From Bacteroidota bacterium (lineage in GTDB: Bacteria > Bacteroidota > Bacteroidia > JABDFU01): a DNA stretch of 56,158 nt. Of the stretch, positions 16,677-25,141 are shown in pieces. The stretch covers positions 1 to 56,158 of the forward strand of contig JACPDY010000149.1 in assembly GCA_016183775.1 (NCBI GenBank), given 5' to 3'. The translations under genes were made by a program, and so were the position numbers. The notes under the pieces were generated by a model. The model saw only the letters and a list, made by a program, of their open reading frames with translations. It had not been told where the DNA came from and did no database searches. Position 1 is the first letter of the stretch. Each line of letters starts with the position of its first letter.

Positions 16677-17762
16677 ATGAAATCAATTGTATTTGCGTTG
16701 CCGGGCAATGGAGTATTAGCAAAAAACATTGCTGATGCCATGCAAGCTGACATGGGAGAAGTAGTTATCAGGTATTTCCCTGATGGAGAAATCTATGTAC
16801 GTGTGCTAAGTGAAGTTAAAAACAGAAAAGTATTTCTGATATGTACACTTTCTAAGCCTGATGAGAAACTATTGCCTTTATATTTTCTTTGTAAAACAAT
16901 AAAATCATTAGACACATCCTCTGTTTCAGTCGTGGCTCCTTACCTTTCTTATATGCGTCAGGATGCCATATTTAATCCGGGAGAAGGAATAACCTCAGAA
17001 TACTTTGCTTCTCTCCTTTCAGGATTTGCAGATTCTTTGATTACGATTGACCCACATCTTCACCGCAGGCATTCAATGGCTGAAATTTATTCAATACCCT
17101 GCACAGTGATACATGCATCCTCTCTTATTTCGGCATATATTAATAATCATATCCCGAACCCTTTGTTAATTGGGCCTGATTCAGAAAGTGAACAATGGGT
17201 TTCTGAAGTCGCAAAAAATGCACATGCGCCGTATGTAGTGCTTGAAAAAATAAGATCAGGGGATAAGGAAGTAAAAATTACCTTGCCTCAACTCGAAAAA
17301 TATAAGAATCACATCCCTGTGTTGGTGGATGATATTATTTCTACTGCCCGAACAATGATAGAAACAGTTAAGCATTTAAAAAGTGAAGGGATGAAGCCTC
17401 CAATATGCATTGGAATACATGCGGTATTTTCAGGAGATGCTTTTGAAGAACTGAAAAAATCAGGAGTTAGTCAAATTATTACCTGTAACACTATTCCTCA
17501 TGTATCCAATGGGATTGATGTTACGGCATTAATTACTGAAAATATCGATAGAAAAAATAAAACAGAACTAAAATCAACAATTACTTGCCCTCACTGTGGT
17601 CATATAAAACCGGAAATAATGCCAACCGATACCTGTCAGTATTTTTATGAATGCGAGCATTGCAAAAAAGTATTAAAACCCAGGAAAGGTGATTGTTGTG
17701 TTTATTGCTCTTATGGAACAGTAAAATGTCCTTCTAAACAAACAGGAGCAGGATGTTGTTAA
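16677..17762 (+). CDS. Ribose-phosphate pyrophosphokinase-like protein fused to a GDCCVxC cysteine-rich tail
   Basis: I start at the ATG at 16677 (MKSIVFALPGNG), where PRPP synthetase homology begins; an ATG at 16644 would add 11 residues and overlap the small upstream gene. Residues 1 to about 290 are PRPP synthetase: FPDGEIYVRV, ApyLSYMRQD-type region, TIDPHLHR (metal/ATP loop), EKIRSGDKEV and VLVDDIISTARTM (PRPP loop, divergent from DDMIDTAGT). The last 60 residues form a zinc-ribbon-like module: TCPHCGH, CEHCKK, then GDCCVYC (338-344), CPSK and a final GCC. That tail matches the GDCCVxC domain, usually a separate small protein or selenoprotein; here both positions are Cys. The fusion may couple PRPP supply to a metal- or redox-sensing tail. 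Enzyme activity is likely but unproven given the altered loops. Confidence 0.8.
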   Translation: MKSIVFALPGNGVLAKNIADAMQADMGEVVIRYFPDGEIYVRVLSEVKNRKVFLICTLSKPDEKLLPLYFLCKTIKSLDTSSVSVVAPYLSYMRQDAIFNPGEGITSEYFASLLSGFADSLITIDPHLHRRHSMAEIYSIPCTVIHASSLISAYINNHIPNPLLIGPDSESEQWVSEVAKNAHAPYVVLEKIRSGDKEVKITLPQLEKYKNHIPVLVDDIISTARTMIETVKHLKSEGMKPPICIGIHAVFSGDAFEELKKSGVSQIITCNTIPHVSNGIDVTALITENIDRKNKTELKSTITCPHCGHIKPEIMPTDTCQYFYECEHCKKVLKPRKGDCCVYCSYGTVKCPSKQTGAGCC

Positions 17763-17789
17763 ATATGATAAAAAAGCTGCAGCTAAAAA

Positions 17790-20700
17790 ATGATTAATTA
17801 CTTCATAGCCTGGTCTGTCAAAAACCGCTTCATCGTTCTGTTTATTGCAGTGGTAATAGCAGCATATGGGATTTTTTCCGTGAAGAATACTCCTGTTGAT
17901 GCTATTCCTGATCTTTCTGAAAACCAGGTTATTATTTTTACCGAATGGATGGGTCGAAGCCCCCAAATTATAGAAGATCAAATCACCTACCCGCTTGTAA
18001 GTAACCTGCAGGGCATACCCCGGGTAAAAAACATCAGGGCAGCATCAATGTTCGGGATGAGTTTCGTATTTGTCATTTTTAATGATGATGTGGATATATA
18101 TTGGGCGAGAACACGGGTACTTGAACGATTGAATTATGCTCAGCGACTATTACCTGAAGGAATAACCCCAACACTTGGTCCCGATGGAACAGGATTAGGA
18201 CATATTTTTTGGTACACATTAGATGCACCGGGTTATGATCTTGGAGAGTTACGGGCATTACAAGACTGGTATGTTCGTTTCGCGTTGCAAACAGTTGATG
18301 GAGTGAGTGAAGTTGCTTCGTTCGGAGGCTTTCAAAAACAGTATCAGGTTGTTGTTGATCCATACAAGCTTCGCTATTACAACATCCCTTTAATGGATGT
18401 AGTGAATAAAATAAAAGCGAACAATAATGATGTAGGCGGAAGAAAATTTGAACAGTCAGACATCGGTTATATCATAAGGGGATTAGGTTACATAAAAAAT
18501 ATAAATGAAATTGAGAATATCCCGCTTAAAACGCTCAATACAGTTCCTATAAGAGTTAAGGATGTGGCAAAGGTGCAAACAGGAGGCGAATTGCGATTGG
18601 GAATAGTTGACGAAAACGGAGATGGTGAAAAAGTAGGTGGTATTGTAGTAATGCGCTATGGAGAGAACGCAAAAGATGTAATAGATCGATTGAAAGAAAA
18701 AATTAAAGATGTGGAAAAAGGATTGCCTGAAGGAGTGAAATTTAAAGTTGCCTACGATCGCTCGGTTCTTATTGATGAAACAATTGACACCTTAAGTGAA
18801 GCAGTAACAGAGGAAATTATCATCGTTTGCATAGTACTGTTTATTTTTCTTCTTCATGTACGAAGTGCGCTTATTGTGGTTATTACTATTCCTATGTCGG
18901 TATTGATCGCATTTATACTGATGAAATGGTTTGGTATTACTTCAAATATAATGTCATTAGCCGGAGTCGCCCTTGCTGTTGGCGATCTTGTAGATGCAGG
19001 AATAGTCATGGTAGAAAACGCCATGAAAGAACTTGCTGAAGAACGTGGTTCCGCAGAAATAAAACTTTCTGAAATTGATCGTAAAAAGCGCATTGAAATT
19101 TCATCTAAGCTTATAGGTAAAGCGGTTTTCAATTCCATTCTGATAACACTCGTTTCCTTCAGTCCTATTTTATTCCTGGAAGGTCAGGAGCATAAACTGT
19201 TTTCTCCGCTTGTCTGGACAAAGACCTTTGCCATGTTGGGCTCAGCGTTTGTTGCGATTTTCCTTATTCCGGTTTTAATGATCTTCTTTCTTAAAGGGGA
19301 AATTCGCCCTGAAAGTAAGCATCCTGTTTCAAGATTTTTCATCTGGATATATACTCCAATAATACGATGGTGTTTGAAATGGAAAAAAACAACCATTGTA
19401 TTAAGTGTGGCTTTGATTTTAGGCAGCATTCCATTAGTGCTCAATTTAGGAACTGAATTTATGCCTCCTTTGGATGAAGGCTCATTACTTTTTATGCCTG
19501 TAACTATGCCCGATATTTCTAATTCAGAAGTTAAACGTATTATGCAGGTGCAGGATAAATTAATTTTATCTGTACCCGAAGTGGAAAATGTGTTAGGTAA
19601 AGCAGGCCGGGCAAATACTGCAACCGATAATGCGCCCATGAGCATGATCGAAACAATTATCCTGTTAAAACCGCGTGACCAATGGCGCAAAGGGAAAACA
19701 AAGAATGATATTATCAATGAGTTAAATTCGAAGATGCAGATACCCGGAGTGATCAATGGATGGACACAACCAATTATCAACAGGATAAACATGCTCTCTA
19801 CAGGAATAAGAACAGATGTTGGAATAAAGATCTATGGACAGAATCTGGACACTATAAATAAGCTTGCTCAACAATTTAAAAAAGAATTGACAGGACTTGA
19901 AGGCATTAAAGATTTATACGTAGAGCCAATTGTTGGAGGAAAATATATTGATGTGGTAATAAAAAAAGAAGAAATAGGAAGATATGGACTTTCGGTTGAT
20001 GATGTAAATATGTTCATTGAAACAGCATTAGGGGGAATGAACGTAACTACTACTATTGAAGGCAGAGAGCGGTTCACGGTAAACATACGTTTTGCCCAGG
20101 ATTATCGTGATCAAATTCGAAAATTTAAAGACCTGCAAATACAAGCTATGGATTTTGGACCAATACCTCTTTCAGCAGTTGCAGAGATTAAAATTTCAGA
20201 AGGTCCTCCAATGATCAATTCTGAGAATGCAATGCTAAGGGGAACGCTTTTATTCAATGTACGTGAACGGGATATGGGCAGTACGGTAGCGGATGCCAAA
20301 ACAAAATTAGAACCATTCATAAAAAAACTACCTAAAGGTTATTTCCTTGATTGGAGCGGGCAATATGAGAATCAGGTACGTGCACAGAATAGATTAATGT
20401 TTATTATTCCCATCGTTCTTTTAATAATCATGATAATTCTATATTTCACTTTTAAAAATATCCGGGAAGTGTTAATAGTTCTTTCCGCTGTTCCCGTTGC
20501 TCTTGTCGGAGGAGTATATTCACTGCATTTTTTCGGAGTTAATTTTTCAGTAGCCGTTGCAGTTGGGTTCATTGCTCTATTTGGAATTGCTGTTGAAACA
20601 GGAGTGTTAATGCTGGTATACATGAACAATTCCGTGTTCAAAAAATCAGAAAAAAATAAAGAGGAAAATAAAAGCATGACCAAACAGGGTATCGAAGATG

Positions 20701-20957
20701 CTATTTATGAGGGGGCAGCTTTAAGATTACGTCCAAAACTTATGACAGTGCTTGTGGATATAATCGGGCTAATGCCCATATTGATTGCCACAGGCACCGG
20801 AAGTGACGTAATGAAGCCAATTACTATTCCGTTTGTTTTCGGTTTAATTACGTCAACTCTTTTTGTTTTGATCGTGTTACCGGTGGTGTATGCTATCGTC
20901 AGAGAATATGAGCTACGAAAACACGGGGAATTAAAAATTCAGGAGTTTGAAGATTAA
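17790..20957 (+). CDS. cusA: Heavy-metal efflux RND transporter, CusA/CzcA family
   Basis: A 1055-residue inner-membrane RND pump. It opens with the HME-RND signature (FIAWSVKNRFIVLFIAV, DAIPDLSENQVIIFTEWMG) and has GVALAVGDLVDAGIVMVENAM in TM4, where the acidic residues carry protons in this family. Two large periplasmic loops and twelve membrane segments are expected. Met residues fall where CusA has its Cu(I)/Ag(I) relay (LLFMPVTMP, APMSMIET, INRINMLSTG), which favours monovalent copper or silver over zinc/cobalt; this is from motif recall, not an alignment. The gene starts 27 bases after the PRPP synthetase gene and is followed by its outer membrane and adaptor partners, so it works as the motor of a tripartite envelope-spanning pump. 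Confidence 0.92.
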   Translation: MINYFIAWSVKNRFIVLFIAVVIAAYGIFSVKNTPVDAIPDLSENQVIIFTEWMGRSPQIIEDQITYPLVSNLQGIPRVKNIRAASMFGMSFVFVIFNDDVDIYWARTRVLERLNYAQRLLPEGITPTLGPDGTGLGHIFWYTLDAPGYDLGELRALQDWYVRFALQTVDGVSEVASFGGFQKQYQVVVDPYKLRYYNIPLMDVVNKIKANNNDVGGRKFEQSDIGYIIRGLGYIKNINEIENIPLKTLNTVPIRVKDVAKVQTGGELRLGIVDENGDGEKVGGIVVMRYGENAKDVIDRLKEKIKDVEKGLPEGVKFKVAYDRSVLIDETIDTLSEAVTEEIIIVCIVLFIFLLHVRSALIVVITIPMSVLIAFILMKWFGITSNIMSLAGVALAVGDLVDAGIVMVENAMKELAEERGSAEIKLSEIDRKKRIEISSKLIGKAVFNSILITLVSFSPILFLEGQEHKLFSPLVWTKTFAMLGSAFVAIFLIPVLMIFFLKGEIRPESKHPVSRFFIWIYTPIIRWCLKWKKTTIVLSVALILGSIPLVLNLGTEFMPPLDEGSLLFMPVTMPDISNSEVKRIMQVQDKLILSVPEVENVLGKAGRANTATDNAPMSMIETIILLKPRDQWRKGKTKNDIINELNSKMQIPGVINGWTQPIINRINMLSTGIRTDVGIKIYGQNLDTINKLAQQFKKELTGLEGIKDLYVEPIVGGKYIDVVIKKEEIGRYGLSVDDVNMFIETALGGMNVTTTIEGRERFTVNIRFAQDYRDQIRKFKDLQIQAMDFGPIPLSAVAEIKISEGPPMINSENAMLRGTLLFNVRERDMGSTVADAKTKLEPFIKKLPKGYFLDWSGQYENQVRAQNRLMFIIPIVLLIIMIILYFTFKNIREVLIVLSAVPVALVGGVYSLHFFGVNFSVAVAVGFIALFGIAVETGVLMLVYMNNSVFKKSEKNKEENKSMTKQGIEDAIYEGAALRLRPKLMTVLVDIIGLMPILIATGTGSDVMKPITIPFVFGLITSTLFVLIVLPVVYAIVREYELRKHGELKIQEFED

Positions 20958-20967
20958 TAAAATTATA

Positions 20968-22239
20968 ATGAACAACAAAAATTTAAATATAAAATTGCGC
21001 TTATTTGTCATCGTATTTGCTATTTATGCTCATCTCTCAAATGCGCAACCAATGTCTCTTGATAGCATTTTGAATACAATAAAAATAAATAATTCAGAGC
21101 TTAAAATTTATGATGACCAGATAAAAGCTTACAATGAATACGCAAAAGGTGCAAGGGCTCTTGACCCGCCGCAAATAGGCGGCGGATTTTTTATGACTCC
21201 TTATGATCCTCTAATGTGGCAACCGGATATAATGAATAATAGCAATGGAATGGGGTCATTTATGATCTCTGTACAGCAAATGTTTATAAATCCAAATAAG
21301 TTAAATGCCAATGCTGCATACATGAAGAGTATGTCGGGTATAGATTCAGCAATGCAAAGATCAATGAGAAACGAAATGTTCTCAATGGCAAAGATGAACT
21401 ACTATGAATGGATGATTATGAAGAAAAAACTGGTTGTCCTTAATGAAAGTGAAGAGTTGCTCAACTACCTGATAAAATCAACTGAATTAAAATATACTTA
21501 CGGAATGGATAAGTTAAACTCCTACTACAAAGCAAAAGCAATGCTCGGAGAAATGCAAATAATGAAAGTAATGGCAGAGCAAGGAATAAAACAAAAAATG
21601 ATTGTATTGAATACACTTATGAACCGTGATAAAAATAGAACCTTTGATATTGACACGTCTTATATTCTCAAAAACTATGAACTGAAAGTAGCAGATAGCA
21701 CAGCTATTAAAAGCAGAAGTGACTATACTGTTCTTTCTCAGAATATAAATGTATTGAAAGCAAAACAAAATTATGAGTATTCCAAACGACTTCCCGATTT
21801 TGGAATTAAATACGATCACATGCTTGCTTTTGGCACGCAGCCGCAGCAATTCAGCGCTATGGCAATGGTAACTATCCCCATTACTCCCTGGTCTTCTAAA
21901 ATGTATAAATCAAATGTTACAGGATTGGGCTTTGAAATAGAAGCCGGTAAAGACAAACAACAAAGTTTTATAAATCAGGTAAGCGGAAATATTGAAAATA
22001 TTAAGGTTCAGATTAAAAGCAAAAGGCAGCAAATTGAACTCTCTGAAAAAATCATAATTCCATCTATGAATAAAAATTATGAAACGGAATTGATCGCTTA
22101 CGAGCAAAATACAGAAATGCTTTTCATGGTTCTTGACGCATGGCAAAATCTAAAGGTATCCCAACTCATGTATCTTGATCAGCTGATGGAATTACTTGCA
22201 TTGCAAATACAATATGAAAAACAACTCGAAATCCGATAA
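20968..22239 (+). CDS. cusC: TolC-family outer membrane efflux protein (CusC-like)
   Basis: A 423-residue protein. I use the ATG at 20968 (MNNKNLNIKLRLFVIVFAIY...SNAQP), 10 bases after the cusA stop; a TTG at 20947 would overlap cusA and spoil the signal peptide. It has a signal peptide, then long amphipathic coiled helices typical of the TolC alpha-barrel (LNESEELLNYLIKSTELKY; QIELSEKIIIPSMNKNYETELIAYEQN) and a beta-barrel region. It is rich in Met (for example FMTPYDPLMWQPDIMNNSNGMGSFM), fitting a copper/silver channel. There is no lipobox, unlike E. coli CusC. It forms the outer-membrane exit duct for the CusA pump. Confidence 0.85.
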   Translation: MNNKNLNIKLRLFVIVFAIYAHLSNAQPMSLDSILNTIKINNSELKIYDDQIKAYNEYAKGARALDPPQIGGGFFMTPYDPLMWQPDIMNNSNGMGSFMISVQQMFINPNKLNANAAYMKSMSGIDSAMQRSMRNEMFSMAKMNYYEWMIMKKKLVVLNESEELLNYLIKSTELKYTYGMDKLNSYYKAKAMLGEMQIMKVMAEQGIKQKMIVLNTLMNRDKNRTFDIDTSYILKNYELKVADSTAIKSRSDYTVLSQNINVLKAKQNYEYSKRLPDFGIKYDHMLAFGTQPQQFSAMAMVTIPITPWSSKMYKSNVTGLGFEIEAGKDKQQSFINQVSGNIENIKVQIKSKRQQIELSEKIIIPSMNKNYETELIAYEQNTEMLFMVLDAWQNLKVSQLMYLDQLMELLALQIQYEKQLEIR

Positions 22240-23486
22240 TGAATAAACATATAGTCATATTATTTGTATTAATTGGCTTTATGTTGTCATGCAGTGATAA
22301 TACTGAACACGATAATCATAAAGAACATAAATCAAAGACCTATACTTGCCCGATGCATCCTCAAATAACAAAAAATGAACCCGGACAATGCCCGATATGC
22401 GGAATGAAATTGGTGGAAAAGGAGAATGATGGTCACAGCACAAATGACAGTATAATATCACTTTTACTGAAGCCAACGAATGAATATGTATTTAGCCGGG
22501 TGAAAACAACGTCTCTGCACCAAAAAGAATTTCCGGTTGAAATTACTGCCACAGGAACAATAAAATATGATACAAGAGAAGTAAACACTGTTTCGGCACG
22601 CGTATCAGGATGGATTGAAAAGCTGTATATAAAATATCAGTTTCAGCCTGTTTCTAAAGGGGAAAGGCTAATGGACATATACAGCAAAGAGCTTTTAACA
22701 GCGCAGGAAAATTTTCTCTTTCTATTAAAAAATGATGCGGAAAATGAAACACTGATTAATGCTGCGGAAAAAAGATTATTTCTTCAGGGACTTAGCAAAG
22801 AGCAAATTGACAAACTAAAGCGAGCTCAAAAAGTATTTCATGCGGTATCAATCTTTAGTCCTTACAGCGGCCACTTACATGATCTGAATGGCACAACAAT
22901 AGCTTCACCGGACGAAGTCAGCGGAATGAATAACGGGGAAAGATCAACCGCTGAATTGATAATTAAAGAAGGAATGTATATACGTGCAGGACAAAGCATT
23001 TTTAATATTTACAATACCGAAAAAGTCTGGGCGGCACTTGATATATATAGCGAAAATATTCAATTATTAAAGACGGGTCAGCGGGTTATTCTTTTCATGA
23101 ATGGAAGTAAAGAAGATACACTTGAAGGAAAAATAGATTTTATTGAACCGGCTTTTAACAAAGGCCGGAAAACAGCTTCCGCAAGAGTTTATCTTGATAA
23201 CTCAAAACATAAACTTAAAATTGGACTGCTTCTAAAGGCCAATGTGTATGTTGGAGCAAAAAAGGGATTTTTCATTCCCTCCACTGCTATTGTTCATCTG
23301 GGCAACGCCGAAATTGTGTTTTTAAGGGAAAAGGATATTTTAAAATCAAAAGTTATTACAACAGGTATAAAAGCAGGAGAATTTACAGAAGTTATTTCGG
23401 GTATTTCAGAAAGTGATAAGATAGCTGCAAATGCACAAATGTTGATTGACAGTGAAAGTTTTATCAGGTTAAATCCTGAAGAATAA
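22239..23486 (+). CDS. cusB: RND efflux periplasmic adaptor (CusB-like) with N-terminal heavy-metal-binding domain
   Basis: A 415-residue lipoprotein; its start codon overlaps the CusC stop by one base. The lipobox is FMLSCSD. A Cys/His metal module follows, YTCPMHPQITKNEPGQCPICGMKL, the classical heavy-metal-binding domain of CusB-type adaptors (CxMHP and CPxCGM). The rest is a membrane-fusion protein: an opening barrel/lipoyl strand (EITATGTIKYDTREVNTVSARVSGWIEKL), helical hairpin, second lipoyl half and beta barrel. It links CusA to CusC and hands metal to the pump. It is one of two adaptors in tandem, which may form mixed hexamers. Confidence 0.9.
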   Translation: MNKHIVILFVLIGFMLSCSDNTEHDNHKEHKSKTYTCPMHPQITKNEPGQCPICGMKLVEKENDGHSTNDSIISLLLKPTNEYVFSRVKTTSLHQKEFPVEITATGTIKYDTREVNTVSARVSGWIEKLYIKYQFQPVSKGERLMDIYSKELLTAQENFLFLLKNDAENETLINAAEKRLFLQGLSKEQIDKLKRAQKVFHAVSIFSPYSGHLHDLNGTTIASPDEVSGMNNGERSTAELIIKEGMYIRAGQSIFNIYNTEKVWAALDIYSENIQLLKTGQRVILFMNGSKEDTLEGKIDFIEPAFNKGRKTASARVYLDNSKHKLKIGLLLKANVYVGAKKGFFIPSTAIVHLGNAEIVFLREKDILKSKVITTGIKAGEFTEVISGISESDKIAANAQMLIDSESFIRLNPEE

Positions 23487-23492
23487 ATTAAT

Positions 23493-24683
23493 ATGACTGT
23501 AAGAATTTTATATTTTATTGTTTCACTTTTCTTGATTAGCTGTAACTCCAGGCAAGAAAAGGAAAATCCGGATGTTTATTACACCTGCTCCATGGATCCT
23601 CAGGTGAGAGAAAACAAACCGGGTACCTGCCCTATTTGTAAAATGCCTCTTACTGCTGTAAAAAAATCACAGGATGAAGATAATGATCAATTGCATTTGA
23701 GTGATCAGCAGGTACGGCTTGGCCATATATTAGTTGACACTGTTAAGAAACATGTGTTTGGATCAGAACTATTTTTGACCGGGACATTAGTAGCCAATCA
23801 GAATAAAACGGTTGTAATAAGTTCAAGAGTGATGGGAAGAATTGAAAAACTTTATTTTAAAAATACAGGAGAAGATATTCATAAAGGAGAACCCATTTAT
23901 GATATTTATAGCGAGGAAATAAATCTGGCTTTAAAAGAACTAAAATTGGCAATTGAAAAAAAGAAAACTCAAATAAATATAACCATTGATATAGACAGGA
24001 TGATTAGCAGTGCGAGAAACAAACTTGTGCTTTTTGGACTTTCAGAATCACAAATTAACGAGTTGGAAGAGGCCGGTAATTTTACCCAATTAATAACCAT
24101 CAAAAGTCCTGATGATGGGGTAATTACTTCAATTGATATTACAGAAGGTAATTATGTGATGGAAGGCGGCAGTGTATTGCACCTGGCAGATTATTCGAGC
24201 TTGTGGGCAGAAGCACAGGTTTTTTCAGAAGATATGGCAAAGATCAAAGAAAGCATGGCCGCCCGGGTTTTCTTTCCCAACAATTCAAAACTAAACATTG
24301 AAGGCAAGGTTATATTCACAAATCCTGAATTGAATACTACCTCAAAGATCAATCTTATCAGAATAGAAATTGTTAATGAAAAGAATGTATTAAAACCAGG
24401 AATGCAGATTAATGCTTCTGTCCTCTATGATGAATTTGCTACAATCGCTTTGCCGACTGATGCGATCATTCTTGAAGAGAAAGGCGCAACCGTTTGGCTG
24501 AAAACGGAAAAAAATAAATACAAAAGTGTCATGGTTCACACGGGAATTGAATCGAACGGCTATACCCAGGTGCTTCATGGAATAGAAATGGGTGATATTG
24601 CAGTAGTATCAGGCAACTATCTTCTCCAAAGTGAATACACATTTAAGAAAGGAAGTTCCGTAATGCAAGGACATCAGCATTAA
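23493..24683 (+). CDS. Second CusB-like periplasmic adaptor with variant metal-binding motif
   Basis: A 396-residue lipoprotein (lipobox FLISCNS) starting 6 bases after the first adaptor. It shows the same layout, with a short metal module and then a membrane-fusion-protein core (GTLVANQNKTVVISSRVMGRIEKLYFK, then GVITSIDITEGNYV). The metal module differs from its neighbour: it reads TCSMDPQV and CPICKM, so His of MHP is replaced by Asp and Gly of CGM by Lys. This may tune metal affinity or abolish it. The two adaptors are clearly homologous but diverged, so this is an old duplication rather than a recent one. It is the last gene of the unit; a nested palindrome follows. Confidence 0.87.
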   Translation: MTVRILYFIVSLFLISCNSRQEKENPDVYYTCSMDPQVRENKPGTCPICKMPLTAVKKSQDEDNDQLHLSDQQVRLGHILVDTVKKHVFGSELFLTGTLVANQNKTVVISSRVMGRIEKLYFKNTGEDIHKGEPIYDIYSEEINLALKELKLAIEKKKTQINITIDIDRMISSARNKLVLFGLSESQINELEEAGNFTQLITIKSPDDGVITSIDITEGNYVMEGGSVLHLADYSSLWAEAQVFSEDMAKIKESMAARVFFPNNSKLNIEGKVIFTNPELNTTSKINLIRIEIVNEKNVLKPGMQINASVLYDEFATIALPTDAIILEEKGATVWLKTEKNKYKSVMVHTGIESNGYTQVLHGIEMGDIAVVSGNYLLQSEYTFKKGSSVMQGHQH

Positions 24684-24785
24684 TATACTCCCGGTCGTCA
24701 ACACTTGCCCTGAAATAATGATCCGGGATATCCATGAATTGTGTTAAGTTAAAGTAATTTGTAAAGGGATGGCATCGCTTCAGGC

Positions 24786-25032
24786 CAATGTCATTAAGTT
24801 AAGAGTAATAGTTTTTATTGCAATAAGCCCGAAGGGCTTAAATATAAATACCCCCCGATTGTATCGGGGGGTATGAGTGGGAGAAATGCCCAACCCTGAA
24901 AGGGTTAAATATATTTACATTGATGACATTCAACCCTTTCAGGGTTGGATAATGGCTTGTGTTATTTTTTTCCTCCGGTTTCACCGGCGGTTATTTATAT
25001 TCAAGTCCTTCGGGCTTAACTTAATGACATTG
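24786..25032. repeat. Nested palindrome built from REP-like units
   Basis: The outermost perfect 18-bp arms are CAATGTCATTAAGTTAAG (24786-24803) and its complement (25015-25032). Nested inside are AAGCCCGAAGGGCTTAAATA-type arms (about 24824-24849 and 24990-25018, few mismatches), a CCCCCGATTGTATCGGGGG hairpin (24852-24870) and CCAACCCTGAAAGGGTT (24890-24906) facing its exact complement (24932-24948). A further CCGGTTTCACCGG unit lies near 24975. Each unit is itself palindromic, as REP elements moved by IS200-like RAYT transposases are. The remainder of the gap from 24684 to 25141 shows nothing else. Confidence 0.7.
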
Positions 25033-25141
25033 CGCTTCAGGCATGTCATCTCTGCTGATTTTATACGAATCAGTGATAGAGAAAAAACATGATAAGAAAA
25101 TAGCTGTACGGCAAACTGTAAAGTCAGCCGATCTTTGCTGA

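Noticed and set aside
17688-17708. Possible selenocysteine in the GDCCVxC tail
   Set aside because: Both positions are TGT cysteine codons and no in-frame TGA is present.
24877-25092. Frame of 71 codons after the efflux genes
   Set aside because: It runs through the nested palindrome and ends without any domain or signal.
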